Assembly: GCA_026692825.1 (NCBI GenBank)
Contig: JAPLOC010000931.1
Span: 1-6,569, forward strand
From: Planctomycetota bacterium
Lineage (GTDB): Bacteria > Planctomycetota > Planctomycetia > Planctomycetales > Planctomycetaceae
DNA length: 6,569 nt
Direction: 5' to 3'
Shown: in pieces, positions 1-6,569 of the stretch
Layout of the letters: each line of letters begins with the position of its first letter
Numbering within the stretch: the first letter of the stretch is position 1
Program-made: the position numbers and the translations under genes
Notes under the pieces: generated by a model
The model's input: only the letters and a program-made list of their open reading frames with translations
Database searches by the model: none
What the model was told of the DNA's origin: nothing

Positions 1-1152
1 CAACCCACGTTCGTCAATCGCCGCCAGGTAGAAGCCCAGCCCCTTTCCCGCAGGAAGCTTCGCCAGGATCACCCCTTCTTTCAGTTCGGCGGGGACTGAC
101 TTCCACTCCCGTTTTTGCCAGGGACCTTCGTCGGTGGTGTAGTGCAGGGCGACCTCTTTGATCGGAGTTTCCGATACGACTTTCGCGGTGGCGATTCCCG
201 AATCCAGCTTGAGTTCCGTGAGGGTGGGAAGCGTCGGAGCCTTCTTGAAGGCGGCATCGACAAACGAGTCGACTTCTTTAAACGTCCAGATGTGTCCGTG
301 CGGCAGCCGTGGAATGATTGACAGCGTGCGGGGCGCATCGACCAGTCGATAACACTTGCGGTAACTGTCGAGCGGATACGCGAAGTCATTGGTGCCGTTG
401 AGAAACAGAATCGGGCAGGAGACCCCGGGCAAGTACTTCGACGGGTCAAAGGTCGTGACCCAACGGTCGCGGTGCTCCTCGGTCATTTTGCTGAATCGAG
501 GCTCGACCCAGACGCTGTTGTCAGCAAGGTTTCCGCAACCGTAGACAGGAACCGCGACTTTCAACCGATCGTCAATCCCCGCGACAATGCACGTGAGATA
601 CCCACCCCAACTGATCCCCGTGACGCCGATCCGATCGCGATCGACCTCGGGCTGGGCCGCCAGCAGCGAATGCGCTCGCAAGACGTCGGCGACCGCGTGA
701 TAACTCCACATGTCGCGAACTGTTTCCGGGCTAAAATCGCGGAACTTCAATTCGTCAGACTGGTCGGGGCCGGCGTCGGGCAGCCTGCCGTTGGGACCGT
801 TCCCCGCCAGGTCCATGGCGATGGCGGCGTAGCCTCGCTTGGCCCAGTGTTCCGCCCATTCCCGAAACGCCTTTCCGCCACCGCCGTGAACCAACACCAT
901 CGCCGGGAACGGGCCAGCCCCTTCCGGTCGGGCGTACCAGGCGAAGACGCGTGTCGCGTGATTTTCAAACGGCTCACCGGCGTACCAGACCGGCTGAACC
1001 AGCCCGTCTCGCTCGCCAAAAGTCGCCGCCGGTGTCTGTTTGAGTTCGTCCAGATTCCAAGGGCCGGGGTTTCGTTCCCCCGCAAAAACGTCGGGGCCGA
1101 GAGTGAAAGTCAGAACAAAAACAACCACAACTCGCGAGAGAATGCGGAGCAT
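1..1152 (-). CDS. Secreted alpha/beta hydrolase, acetyl-xylan-esterase/dienelactone-hydrolase-like (C-terminus beyond left edge)
   Basis: An open frame runs without a stop from ATG at 1152 to the left edge, giving 384 residues of a protein that continues outside the window. Residues 1-24 look like a signal peptide: basic start, hydrophobic VVVVFVLTFTL, then a likely cut after VFA. Residues about 80-300 form an alpha/beta hydrolase domain. Its HGGGG oxyanion-type loop is at 89-93, the nucleophile elbow GISWGG has Ser181, NGTND holds the likely acid Asp256, and PHGH holds the likely catalytic His285 or His287. Residues about 305-384 look like a small beta-rich accessory domain. The fold and triad are those of secreted esterases annotated as acetyl xylan esterase or S9-like hydrolases, so ester cleavage on polysaccharides is plausible, but the substrate is not readable. 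GGTGA lies 7 nt before the ATG. The gene follows the metallohydrolase by 59 bp and probably shares its transcript. Confidence 0.85.
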   Translation of the reverse strand, partial: MLRILSRVVVVFVLTFTLGPDVFAGERNPGPWNLDELKQTPAATFGERDGLVQPVWYAGEPFENHATRVFAWYARPEGAGPFPAMVLVHGGGGKAFREWAEHWAKRGYAAIAMDLAGNGPNGRLPDAGPDQSDELKFRDFSPETVRDMWSYHAVADVLRAHSLLAAQPEVDRDRIGVTGISWGGYLTCIVAGIDDRLKVAVPVYGCGNLADNSVWVEPRFSKMTEEHRDRWVTTFDPSKYLPGVSCPILFLNGTNDFAYPLDSYRKCYRLVDAPRTLSIIPRLPHGHIWTFKEVDSFVDAAFKKAPTLPTLTELKLDSGIATAKVVSETPIKEVALHYTTDEGPWQKREWKSVPAELKEGVILAKLPAGKGLGFYLAAIDERGL

Positions 1153-1211
1153 GCTGCGTCACCAGGGGGGGCGTGAGACAAGTGGGGAACTCGACGTGAA
1201 CTCCACGCAGG

Positions 1212-2927
1212 TTAACGCGCCCGCTGTAACAATTCACGATACACGTCGCGCGCCTGTTCGAATTCCCGCAATGCCTCGGGTTTCAAAACGCCGCGATTTC
1301 GGGCAATCTCCTGTTCCATCAGGTTGACGAAATACCGCACTTGTTCCCGACGGGGCACGATCGCACCACCGGCAATGGTGAAATGCCACGGGGCGGTGTG
1401 GGCAAATCGCCTTCGTCCCCCCGATCGTGGTTCGACACTGCGAACCACCAGCCAGCCGGTTTCAGCCACGTCAATTTCACGACGAGTTTTCGCCTGCCAC
1501 GCGCGCTCTGGCGTGGAAACCAATTCCGGGACGAATCGGTCAACAACCTGGCCATTCACCAGGATCTCGATGGTTGATACCGGTTGCTCGCTAACGGTTT
1601 CAATGTCCACCGCGAGTCTGCGTGGTGCTTTCCCCTCAAACGCGAATCGTTCACCCGCGAGTTGGCCATCCACCGTGGCAAACAGCATTGGCCCGGTTGT
1701 CACAAAGCTCCGCCCCGCTTTCAGTCCCGCGAGCCATCTGTCGACAGAGAACTTCTGACCGGTGTGGACATAGACGCGACTGTGTCCCAACGGAACCGGA
1801 TGAACCCCCGAAGCGGTTCCCGCAGTGGGAGCAAGCTGAAAACCACAATTGAGCAGCGCGTAATAAACTTCCCAGCCAGAGTTCAACCAGCCCCACTCGG
1901 TCAGCGCGTCCGGTCCCTCCCGTTCCAGGGGCATCCATTCGGGAAGAGGAACCGGCGACTGTTTGAACCCAAAATTGGTCCGCCAGACGCTGTTGTTCGA
2001 AAGTTCGAACAGGTCGATTCCCGCGACCGGTACCAGCATCATCGACCAGGGCCAGGAATGCTTGTCCAGATCGAGCAACGCTCCTTCCGCGTGCGCCCTG
2101 CGTGCGATTTCACCCACCGGCGGGGCCAGAGTCTCGAACACCGATTTGTGATTCAACAGAAACATCGCCCCCAGGAGGTGGGATTTTCCATCGACCGAAA
2201 AGACTTCGTACTCCGTATTGCGTGGCAGAATCACATGGTCTTCGTCGACAGAAATCGGGGCGGTCCCCCGATCTTCGCGCGGTCCGAACGGTGATGGTCC
2301 CTGCCTTCTCAATGGCGATGGAAGCAGATCGGGAGCCGCGTCGGAGCGAATTGTCCAAAACGTTACGGGAAACGAGACGTTCAAATCCTCGGCAAGCATC
2401 ACGTTGGGCAACTCCACGATTCGCCGATGCACGTGCGTCTCGCCCGAATACCAGCCCCGCGACGCGAGATCGATCCAGCGTTTCAGCCGAATGGTTCGCT
2501 CGACAGGTTTGTCCTTGACGACGAATTTCTGTGAGACTGGCAGATACTCCTTGCCCCGTTCGACTTCGATTTCGTACTCGCCAGGAGCCAGTTCCCGTCG
2601 AAAGGGATGAGCCGACACTGTGGTGTGCCGCTCTTGCGACCCCGGCATGGGAACCCATTGCTCCTCGTAGGCCAGCGCCGACCCTCCTTTGTCGGTCGAT
2701 TGAACGAACAACCATTCGCCGCGAGAGTCGCGCAAATAGACTCGGGCGGCGAGCGGTTGGCCGGTTTTCGCATCGACGATTCTTCCTTGAAACTCACCGG
2801 CAAGGCCCAAATCGGTCGCGATCAGCCCTGTCAGGTAAACGACCGACAACCACAGCAGGAGAGTCTGCCGTCGCGCCGGCAATCCGGCGGAACGAGGGAC
2901 GCGAGTTGGGAAAAGCACTGTGGACAT
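1212..2927 (-). CDS. Secreted CehA/McbA-family metal-dependent hydrolase (PHP-like)
   Basis: This is a 571-residue protein. The frame is open back to 3014, but I chose ATG 2927 because it gives a standard signal peptide: PARRQ, then hydrophobic TLLLWLSVVYLTGLIATDL, with a cut near GLAG (about residue 44). Residues about 44-150 form a beta-sandwich resembling a carboxypeptidase regulatory-like domain (GRIVDAKTGQPLAARVYLRD). The catalytic PHP-like part starts at about 155. GETHVHRR carries metal-binding His165 and His167, DLDKHSW carries Asp287, Asp289 and His291 or thereabouts, and TAGTASGVH lies near 368-376. CehA and McbA of this family hydrolyse the carbamate ester carbaryl, but most relatives have unknown natural substrates, so only a secreted metallohydrolase role is supported. 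The C-terminus is helical and charged. It is probably the first gene of a two-gene operon with the downstream esterase. A low-complexity loop near residues 204-224 is unusual. Confidence 0.85.
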   Translation of the reverse strand: MSTVLFPTRVPRSAGLPARRQTLLLWLSVVYLTGLIATDLGLAGEFQGRIVDAKTGQPLAARVYLRDSRGEWLFVQSTDKGGSALAYEEQWVPMPGSQERHTTVSAHPFRRELAPGEYEIEVERGKEYLPVSQKFVVKDKPVERTIRLKRWIDLASRGWYSGETHVHRRIVELPNVMLAEDLNVSFPVTFWTIRSDAAPDLLPSPLRRQGPSPFGPREDRGTAPISVDEDHVILPRNTEYEVFSVDGKSHLLGAMFLLNHKSVFETLAPPVGEIARRAHAEGALLDLDKHSWPWSMMLVPVAGIDLFELSNNSVWRTNFGFKQSPVPLPEWMPLEREGPDALTEWGWLNSGWEVYYALLNCGFQLAPTAGTASGVHPVPLGHSRVYVHTGQKFSVDRWLAGLKAGRSFVTTGPMLFATVDGQLAGERFAFEGKAPRRLAVDIETVSEQPVSTIEILVNGQVVDRFVPELVSTPERAWQAKTRREIDVAETGWLVVRSVEPRSGGRRRFAHTAPWHFTIAGGAIVPRREQVRYFVNLMEQEIARNRGVLKPEALREFEQARDVYRELLQRAR

Positions 2928-2985
2928 GAACGGAGTGGTCCTGCGAGCGAAATGGAACTCAGCTTGAATTCCAACGGTGCCGCGT

Positions 2986-3014
2986 ACGATACGACGGATC
3001 GTGTTGGGAAACAA
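2986..3014 (-). promoter_or_regulatory. Possible weak sigma70-like promoter for the metallohydrolase-esterase pair
   Basis: On the minus strand, TTGTTT (3014-3009) and TATCGT (2991-2986) are separated by exactly 17 nt. This would place transcription start near 2979, about 50 nt before ATG 2927. The match is only 3/6 and 4/6 to consensus, so it could be chance. Its position inside the possible N-terminal extension (2928-3014) agrees with the shorter start chosen for the gene. Confidence 0.25.
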
Positions 3015-3058
3015 ACATCGGGGAATCTCGAAAGCGCCCGTCAGAAGAGCGGCCCCGT

Positions 3059-3086
3059 TTGAGATCGCTTCCGCCGGCGATACAAT
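3059..3086 (+). promoter_or_regulatory. Sigma70-type promoter of the SDR gene
   Basis: TTGAGA (3059-3064) and TACAAT (3081-3086) are separated by 16 nt and each matches the consensus hexamer at five of six positions. Transcription would start near 3093, leaving a leader of about 24 nt that holds the ribosome binding site and the TTG start of the SDR. This is the best promoter match in the window, although it has not been tested against a planctomycete-specific consensus. Confidence 0.6.
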
Positions 3087-3103
3087 CCGCGCTCCCCAAG
3101 CAC

Positions 3104-3108
3104 AGGAG
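3104..3108 (+). promoter_or_regulatory. Ribosome binding site deciding the TTG start of the SDR
   Basis: AGGAG lies 8 nt before TTG at 3117, an ideal distance. It supports TTG rather than a later ATG as the start, because the first in-frame ATG comes only after the Rossmann motif and most of the coenzyme domain. Confidence 0.65.
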
Positions 3109-3116
3109 ATTCGTCG

Positions 3117-3878
3117 TTGTTCAACCGCATCGCAGAGCAGTACCGCAACCGCACCGCCGTCGTCATTGGGGCGGGTGGAATTGGTGGCGAGATTAGTCGA
3201 TTCCTGTCCTCGCAGGTCGCCCGGCTGGTAGTCGCGGACCGGGATCCCAAGCTGTTGGCGCGGATCGCCGGCCCGGGAGTGGGATCAGCCCAAATCACAA
3301 CCCGCACTCTGGATGTTCAGGATGGCCAGGGGGTCGCGGACTTCTTCCGGTTCGTTCAGACGACGGTGGGGACACCCGACTTCCTGTTCTACACCGCCGG
3401 CATTCTGAATATTGAATCCTTCGCGGAGACTTCTGACGAGATTTGGAACCGCGCGGTGAACGTGAATTTGAACGGAGCGTTCTATTGCACGAAGGGGGCG
3501 GCGGATCTGATGCGACCGGCAGGCAAGGGAAGCATCCTGCTGCTGGCGTCCATCTCGGGAACAAAGGCCCGGTCCGGCACTCGGGTCAACCCTGTTTACA
3601 ATACGACTAAGGCGGGGTTGGTGGCACTTGTCAACGCGACTGCCATGCAATTGCGGCCATTTGGCGTACGCATCAACTGCATTTCACCCGGGCCGACCTC
3701 CACCGCGATGATGGACGTGCAACCACCCCAGGTGCATTCGGCGGTCGGAGAGATCAGTCTGGACGGAAGGATGAACAACCCGACGGAAGTCGCCGAACTG
3801 GCACTGTTTGTGGCGGCCCATGGCCGATTTACCGGGGAAGATCTGGGAATGGGGGGAGGGGCCGGGCTGGGGGGCTGA
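3117..3878 (+). CDS. Short-chain dehydrogenase/reductase (SDR), NAD-type, TTG start
   Basis: This 253-residue protein has the normal length of a classical SDR, a cytoplasmic NAD(P)(H)-dependent oxidoreductase that interconverts alcohols and ketones. Visible landmarks are beta-1 and a glycine loop VVIGAGGIGG (15-24), Asp41 at the end of beta-2 (VVADRD), which favours NAD over NADP, Asp66 in TLDVQD, YTAG (92-95) where NNAG is usual, Asn117 in NVNLNG, Ser145 or Ser147, and Tyr161-x-x-x-Lys165. INCISPGPTST at about 186-196 is the usual post-catalytic segment, and the tail (FTGEDLG) matches the SDR C-terminal pattern. The glycine loop reads as GxGxxG rather than TGxxxGxG. The start is TTG, supported by AGGAG 8 nt upstream and a promoter at 3059-3086. 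The gene stands alone: divergent from the metallohydrolase and convergent with sppA. The substrate cannot be inferred. Confidence 0.9.
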   Translation: MFNRIAEQYRNRTAVVIGAGGIGGEISRFLSSQVARLVVADRDPKLLARIAGPGVGSAQITTRTLDVQDGQGVADFFRFVQTTVGTPDFLFYTAGILNIESFAETSDEIWNRAVNVNLNGAFYCTKGAADLMRPAGKGSILLLASISGTKARSGTRVNPVYNTTKAGLVALVNATAMQLRPFGVRINCISPGPTSTAMMDVQPPQVHSAVGEISLDGRMNNPTEVAELALFVAAHGRFTGEDLGMGGGAGLGG

Positions 3879-3933
3879 AAACGGCTGGGCGTGAACCCGG
3901 GCTCGAAGACCAAGGTACGAGCGATTGCTGGCA

Positions 3934-3961
3934 GGTAACGTGGATTTTAATCCACGTTACC
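3934..3961. terminator. Perfect 13-bp-arm inverted repeat, probable bidirectional terminator
   Basis: GGTAACGTGGATT is followed by TT and then its exact reverse complement, AATCCACGTTACC. It sits 56 nt after the SDR stop and 18 nt after the sppA stop, in the gap between two convergent genes, which is where a shared terminator is expected. In RNA the innermost pairs would open, leaving about 10-11 bp of stem. There is no clear U-tract on either side, so it is not a textbook intrinsic terminator. It could instead be a dispersed palindromic repeat or a protein-binding site. Confidence 0.55.
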
Positions 3962-3979
3962 CGCAGCCGTAGGGCCGAC

Positions 3980-5750
3980 CTATCGAACCCGCAGATCAAA
4001 CGGCATCATCGTCGCCGAGCGTTCCTTGGAGAACAGTCTCAGCACGCCCAGCGCCTTAAAATGGCCGGTCGCTTCCGGAATGTACTCCGAGGTCAGGCGG
4101 CGCAACAACCGGGTTTCCGCGTCGGCGCGGGCTTCGGAATTCGGGTCGAGGTTGCCAAACAGCGATTCAAACGGGCTGGAGGCTTTGGGAAGATCGAGCC
4201 GTTCGAGTTTATCTTCGGGATTCAGTCCCGCCAGTTTCTTGGCATGGGCGATCGCCGCGTCGATTCCGCCGATTTCATCCACCAGTCCGATTTTCAAAGC
4301 GGCGTTGCCTGTGTAGACCCGGCCACGGGCGAGTTTTTCGAGCTGTTCGACCGGCATCTTCCGTCCCTGGGCCGCCTTGGCGGTGAACTGCGCGTAGATC
4401 TCATTGAGGATCTTCTGCATCGCGGCCCGTTCCCCTTCGGAGTAGCCCTGCGTGCTGCTGAGGATGCCACTGTTCTTGCCGCGCGAGATCACGTCGGTTG
4501 TCACGCCGACCTTCTCCATCACGCCGCCGAGCGCGAGCTTCATTCCCACGACGCCAATCGAACCGGTGATGGTTCCCGGCTCCGCGAAGACACGGTCGGC
4601 CCCCATGGCGATGTAGTAACCGCCGCTGGCGGCGACATCTCCCATGCTGACGACAAACGGCTTCTCGACCCGTTCCAGTTCGTGCCACATCAGATCACTG
4701 GCGAGGGCGCTTCCCCCCGGGCTGTCAATCCGCAGGACAATCGCCTTGACGGTGGCGTCTTCACGGGCGTCGCGAATCGCCTTGATCATCGTGTCGGAAC
4801 CCATCGTCGATTCTCCCGACATGAAATCCACCGTACTCTTGCCGGTCATGATCATTCCCTGCGCATGGATGATCGCCAGTTTGGAGTTGGTCGATTTCCG
4901 TTTGGGAGGTTCGATCCCCATCAGAGTTTCCATGAACTTCATCATGCCGGCGAAGCTGTTGAGATCGGTCTCCATCTTCTTCTTGCCGTACTTCCGCTGC
5001 ACCCGGAACTTCTTCCCCTCATGGAGTTTCGCGATGGCCGACTCGAGTTCGTCTTGATAGCCAACCCGGTCGATGAGCTTCTTTTCGAGGGCTTGACGGG
5101 CGGTGATCGGCGCGTTGTCGATCACATCTCGAACGACGTCGGCGGGGAGCTTGCGCGACTCGGCGATGCCGGTGACCAATTGCTGGAAGAAGTCGTCCAG
5201 AATCTCTTCCATTTCCTTGCGGAACTCGGGACTCATGTCGGTCCGCGAATACGGTTCGCCCGCCGACTTGAATTCACCCACCCGCAACATCTCAGCCTTC
5301 ACTCCCAACAAGTCGAAGGCTTTTTTGTAAAAGGTCACCTCGGCTCGCACCCCGAGGGTCGTCAACACCCCCGCCTCGGGCATGCAGACTTCGTCGCAGG
5401 CGGTCGCCAGCAGAAAGTCCATATTGTCAGCCTCATCCAGGTAGGCATAGACCTTCTTCCCCGCCCCCTGCACTTTGGCGATTCCGCTGCGCAGAGCCCG
5501 CATCTTCGCCCAGCCCACCTTCGGATTTTCAATCTTCAGGATCAGTCCGGCAATCTTGCCATCTTTCGCCACCCGGTCGAACTTGCCGACCACATCGTCC
5601 AATGTTTCACTCAGTTCACTGAACAGCCCCCTTCAGGTCCATCTGAGCGTAGACCACTTCCGCGGGCTTTTCCTGGGCGAACGCCCCCGCTGTCGACACC
5701 AGCGACAGACAGACTCCCAGCAGACCAAGACGCAGCAACCGGCCAACCAT
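3980..5750 (-). CDS. sppA: Signal peptide peptidase SppA-like S49 serine protease, interrupted by a frameshift
   Basis: S49 peptidases of the long SppA type contain two tandem domains and cleave leftover signal peptides or other membrane-associated peptides with a Ser/Lys dyad. ATG 5750 follows GGGAGAGG by 5 nt and opens a signal peptide (MVGRLLRLGLL, then STAGAFA and a likely cut) leading into EVVYAQMDLKGA, the first strand of the fold. That frame stops at 5616-5618. The rest of the protein is in another frame, open from 5632 to the TAG at 3980-3982. Dropping one base from the five-G run (C at 5627-5631) would give 589 residues. In that numbering, the general-base Lys161 is in VGEFKSAGEPYSR and the nucleophile Ser375 is in GDVAASGGYY. 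IDSPGGSA and GSIGVVG are also intact. All catalytic residues are kept and coding quality is good, which suggests either a sequence error or a very recent mutation. Without the fusion, the downstream part would be a 540-residue product from TTG 5602 lacking its export signal. Confidence 0.85.
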
Positions 5751-5960
5751 GTGGGCCTCTCCCAAGTTATCGTTCTGTAGACTCAGACAGACTGACTGAT
5801 GTTGTAGCAGAGACGTCAAGCGGTCGCCATTTCCCAGTGGACTTGCGACAGCGCCACTCGGTTCCGATGATGCCTGTCGACGTTCCTCCGCAGGGTTCTA
5901 CCCTGTACTTCCCCCCAACGGATTCAACCTGTTTTCGGATCAGAGCCCGCGCGACGAATC
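5751..5960. other. Divergent intergenic region between sppA and the enolase-superfamily gene
   Basis: This 210 bp region must hold promoters for both flanking genes. The side near sppA has a ribosome binding site (5756-5763, minus strand) and a GACT/GACA-like short repeat around 5780-5797. A weak plus-strand promoter candidate is TTGCGA (5843-5848), 17 nt, GATGAT (5866-5871), matching 4/6 in each hexamer. I saw no convincing minus-strand promoter. No RNA gene or small ORF with coding character was recognised. Confidence 0.5.
5891..5905. promoter_or_regulatory. Short dyad upstream of the enolase-superfamily gene, possible operator
   Basis: CAGGGT (5891-5896), TCT, ACCCTG (5900-5905) is a perfect 6+3+6 inverted repeat, 55 nt before ATG 5961 and downstream of the weak promoter candidate at 5843-5871. 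The placement fits a regulator site or a small leader hairpin. A dyad this short can occur by chance. Confidence 0.3.
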
Positions 5961-6569
5961 ATGCAGATCACCCACGGCACAACGGCGGTTGTTGAGGCGA
6001 ACTACGACTACACCTACGTGAGGCTGTTCGCCGACAATGGTCAGTACGGTACGGGCGAGTGCTTTTTCGCTCCTGGACTGGTCGCCGCCCTGGGAGACAT
6101 TCTGCCGTTGCTGAATGGAAAAGACCCGCGTGAAGTCGACCGGATCTGTCGGTATTTGTGGCGAAAAGGCTCGGGGGCCGGGGCGGTCGCCGGTTATCTC
6201 TACAACGCCATCAGCGGGATCGAAGCGGCACTCTGGGATCTGGTCGGAAAGTCGGCGGGGGTTCCGTGCTGGCAGTTTTTCGGCGGCAAGATGCGCGATG
6301 AAGTCCGCATTTATGTCGACTGCCATGCCGGCGACAACACGGAAAGCTGGGACACGATGCTCGAAGCCCGGGAACCGCAGTGGCTGAAGGACGCGTTGCA
6401 GGGGCGTCCCCAGCACGAAGAGCGCTACGAACCCGAAATGTACTTTCGCAGGGCGCAGCAGATGGTCGCCGCTGGCTACGACGCGATGAAGTTTGATATC
6501 GATTCCATCGTCGTCTCCACCGGTGAAGAGCTGAACCGGCCGCTGACTCGCAAGGAAATGGACGCGATG
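5961..6569 (+). CDS. Mandelate racemase/muconate lactonizing enzyme family protein (enolase superfamily), C-terminus beyond right edge
   Basis: The frame is open from ATG 5961 to the right edge, giving 203 residues of what is normally a protein of about 380-430. Members abstract a proton alpha to a carboxylate in an Mg2+-dependent (beta/alpha)8 barrel, and include sugar-acid dehydratases, racemases and cycloisomerases. The N-terminal capping domain is clear: MQITHGTTAVVE, YTYVRLFADNGQYGTGE (18-33), then NAISGIEAALWDLVGK (82-97) and VPCWQFFGGKMRDEVRIY (101-118), which leads into barrel strand 1 (YVDCHAG). AGYDAMKFDID (171-181) marks barrel strand 2, with Lys177 at the place of the first Lys of the KxK motif and Asp179 at the second. 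The metal-binding acids lie outside the window, so the exact activity cannot be assigned; an acid-sugar dehydratase is a reasonable guess. The start has no clear Shine-Dalgarno, but it matches the usual beginning of the fold. No signal peptide is seen. Confidence 0.85.
   Translation, partial: MQITHGTTAVVEANYDYTYVRLFADNGQYGTGECFFAPGLVAALGDILPLLNGKDPREVDRICRYLWRKGSGAGAVAGYLYNAISGIEAALWDLVGKSAGVPCWQFFGGKMRDEVRIYVDCHAGDNTESWDTMLEAREPQWLKDALQGRPQHEERYEPEMYFRRAQQMVAAGYDAMKFDIDSIVVSTGEELNRPLTRKEMDAM

Noticed and set aside
1163..1171. Seven-G run and possible hairpin in the gap between the two minus-strand hydrolases
   Set aside because: Only short, imperfect pairing can be drawn, with no U-tract, so a terminator or attenuator is not supported.
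472..1176. A 234-codon plus-strand open frame over the esterase gene
   Set aside because: No recognisable protein features; the minus strand has a signal peptide and a full alpha/beta hydrolase triad here.
1584..2294. A 236-codon plus-strand open frame over the metallohydrolase gene
   Set aside because: It is an antisense shadow without domain-like sequence; the minus strand has conserved family motifs.
2928..3014. N-terminal extension of the metallohydrolase to ATG 3014
   Set aside because: It would place 29 non-hydrophobic residues before a normal signal peptide and overlap the likely promoter region.
5751..5819. Longer N-terminus of SppA starting at ATG 5819
   Set aside because: ATG 5750 has a good ribosome binding site and begins directly with a standard signal peptide; the 23 extra residues look non-coding.
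4061..5995. A 644-codon plus-strand open frame antisense to sppA
   Set aside because: Its composition (rich in His, Arg, Phe, Asp, no domain) is typical of the antisense of a GC-rich gene, and the opposite strand encodes clear S49 motifs over the same stretch.
5940..6416. A 158-codon minus-strand open frame over the enolase-superfamily gene
   Set aside because: The plus strand gives an unmistakable N-terminal domain of this superfamily, so the antisense frame is incidental.

Overview
The window is GC-rich and gene-dense. It carries five protein-coding genes: two run off the edges and one is interrupted by a frameshift. No RNA gene, CRISPR array, insertion sequence or phage gene was seen. The gene mix suggests a Planctomycetota bacterium: a secreted CehA/McbA-type metallohydrolase, a secreted acetyl-xylan-esterase-like hydrolase, an SppA-like S49 peptidase with a signal peptide, and an enolase-superfamily sugar-acid enzyme. 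That assignment is an inference from gene content, since no marker gene is present.

Layout from left to right. Positions 1-1152 (minus) hold a secreted alpha/beta hydrolase whose C-terminus lies beyond the left edge. Positions 1212-2927 (minus) hold a secreted CehA/McbA-family metal-dependent hydrolase. These two are co-directional with a 59 bp gap, so they probably form one transcript with the metallohydrolase first. Positions 2928-3116 are a divergent intergenic region with a good sigma70-like promoter for the next gene. Positions 3117-3878 (plus) hold a short-chain dehydrogenase/reductase starting at TTG. Positions 3879-3979 separate it from a convergent gene and contain a perfect 13+2+13 inverted repeat, probably a bidirectional terminator. 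Positions 3980-5750 (minus) hold an SppA-like S49 peptidase. Its signal-peptide segment and catalytic body are in different frames, with the switch confined to 5619-5632 around a run of five C (G on the coding strand). Positions 5751-5960 are a second divergent intergenic region with a small dyad. Positions 5961-6569 (plus) hold the N-terminal part of a mandelate racemase/muconate lactonizing enzyme family protein cut by the right edge.

Functionally this looks like ordinary chromosomal sequence. The two minus-strand hydrolases would act outside the cytoplasm on esters or related bonds. The SDR and the enolase-superfamily enzyme are cytoplasmic and could both act on sugars or sugar acids, but nothing links them in one pathway. 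I found no convincing undescribed multi-gene system. The most notable items are the frameshifted sppA, the perfect palindrome, and the SDR's unusual nucleotide-binding motif and start codon.
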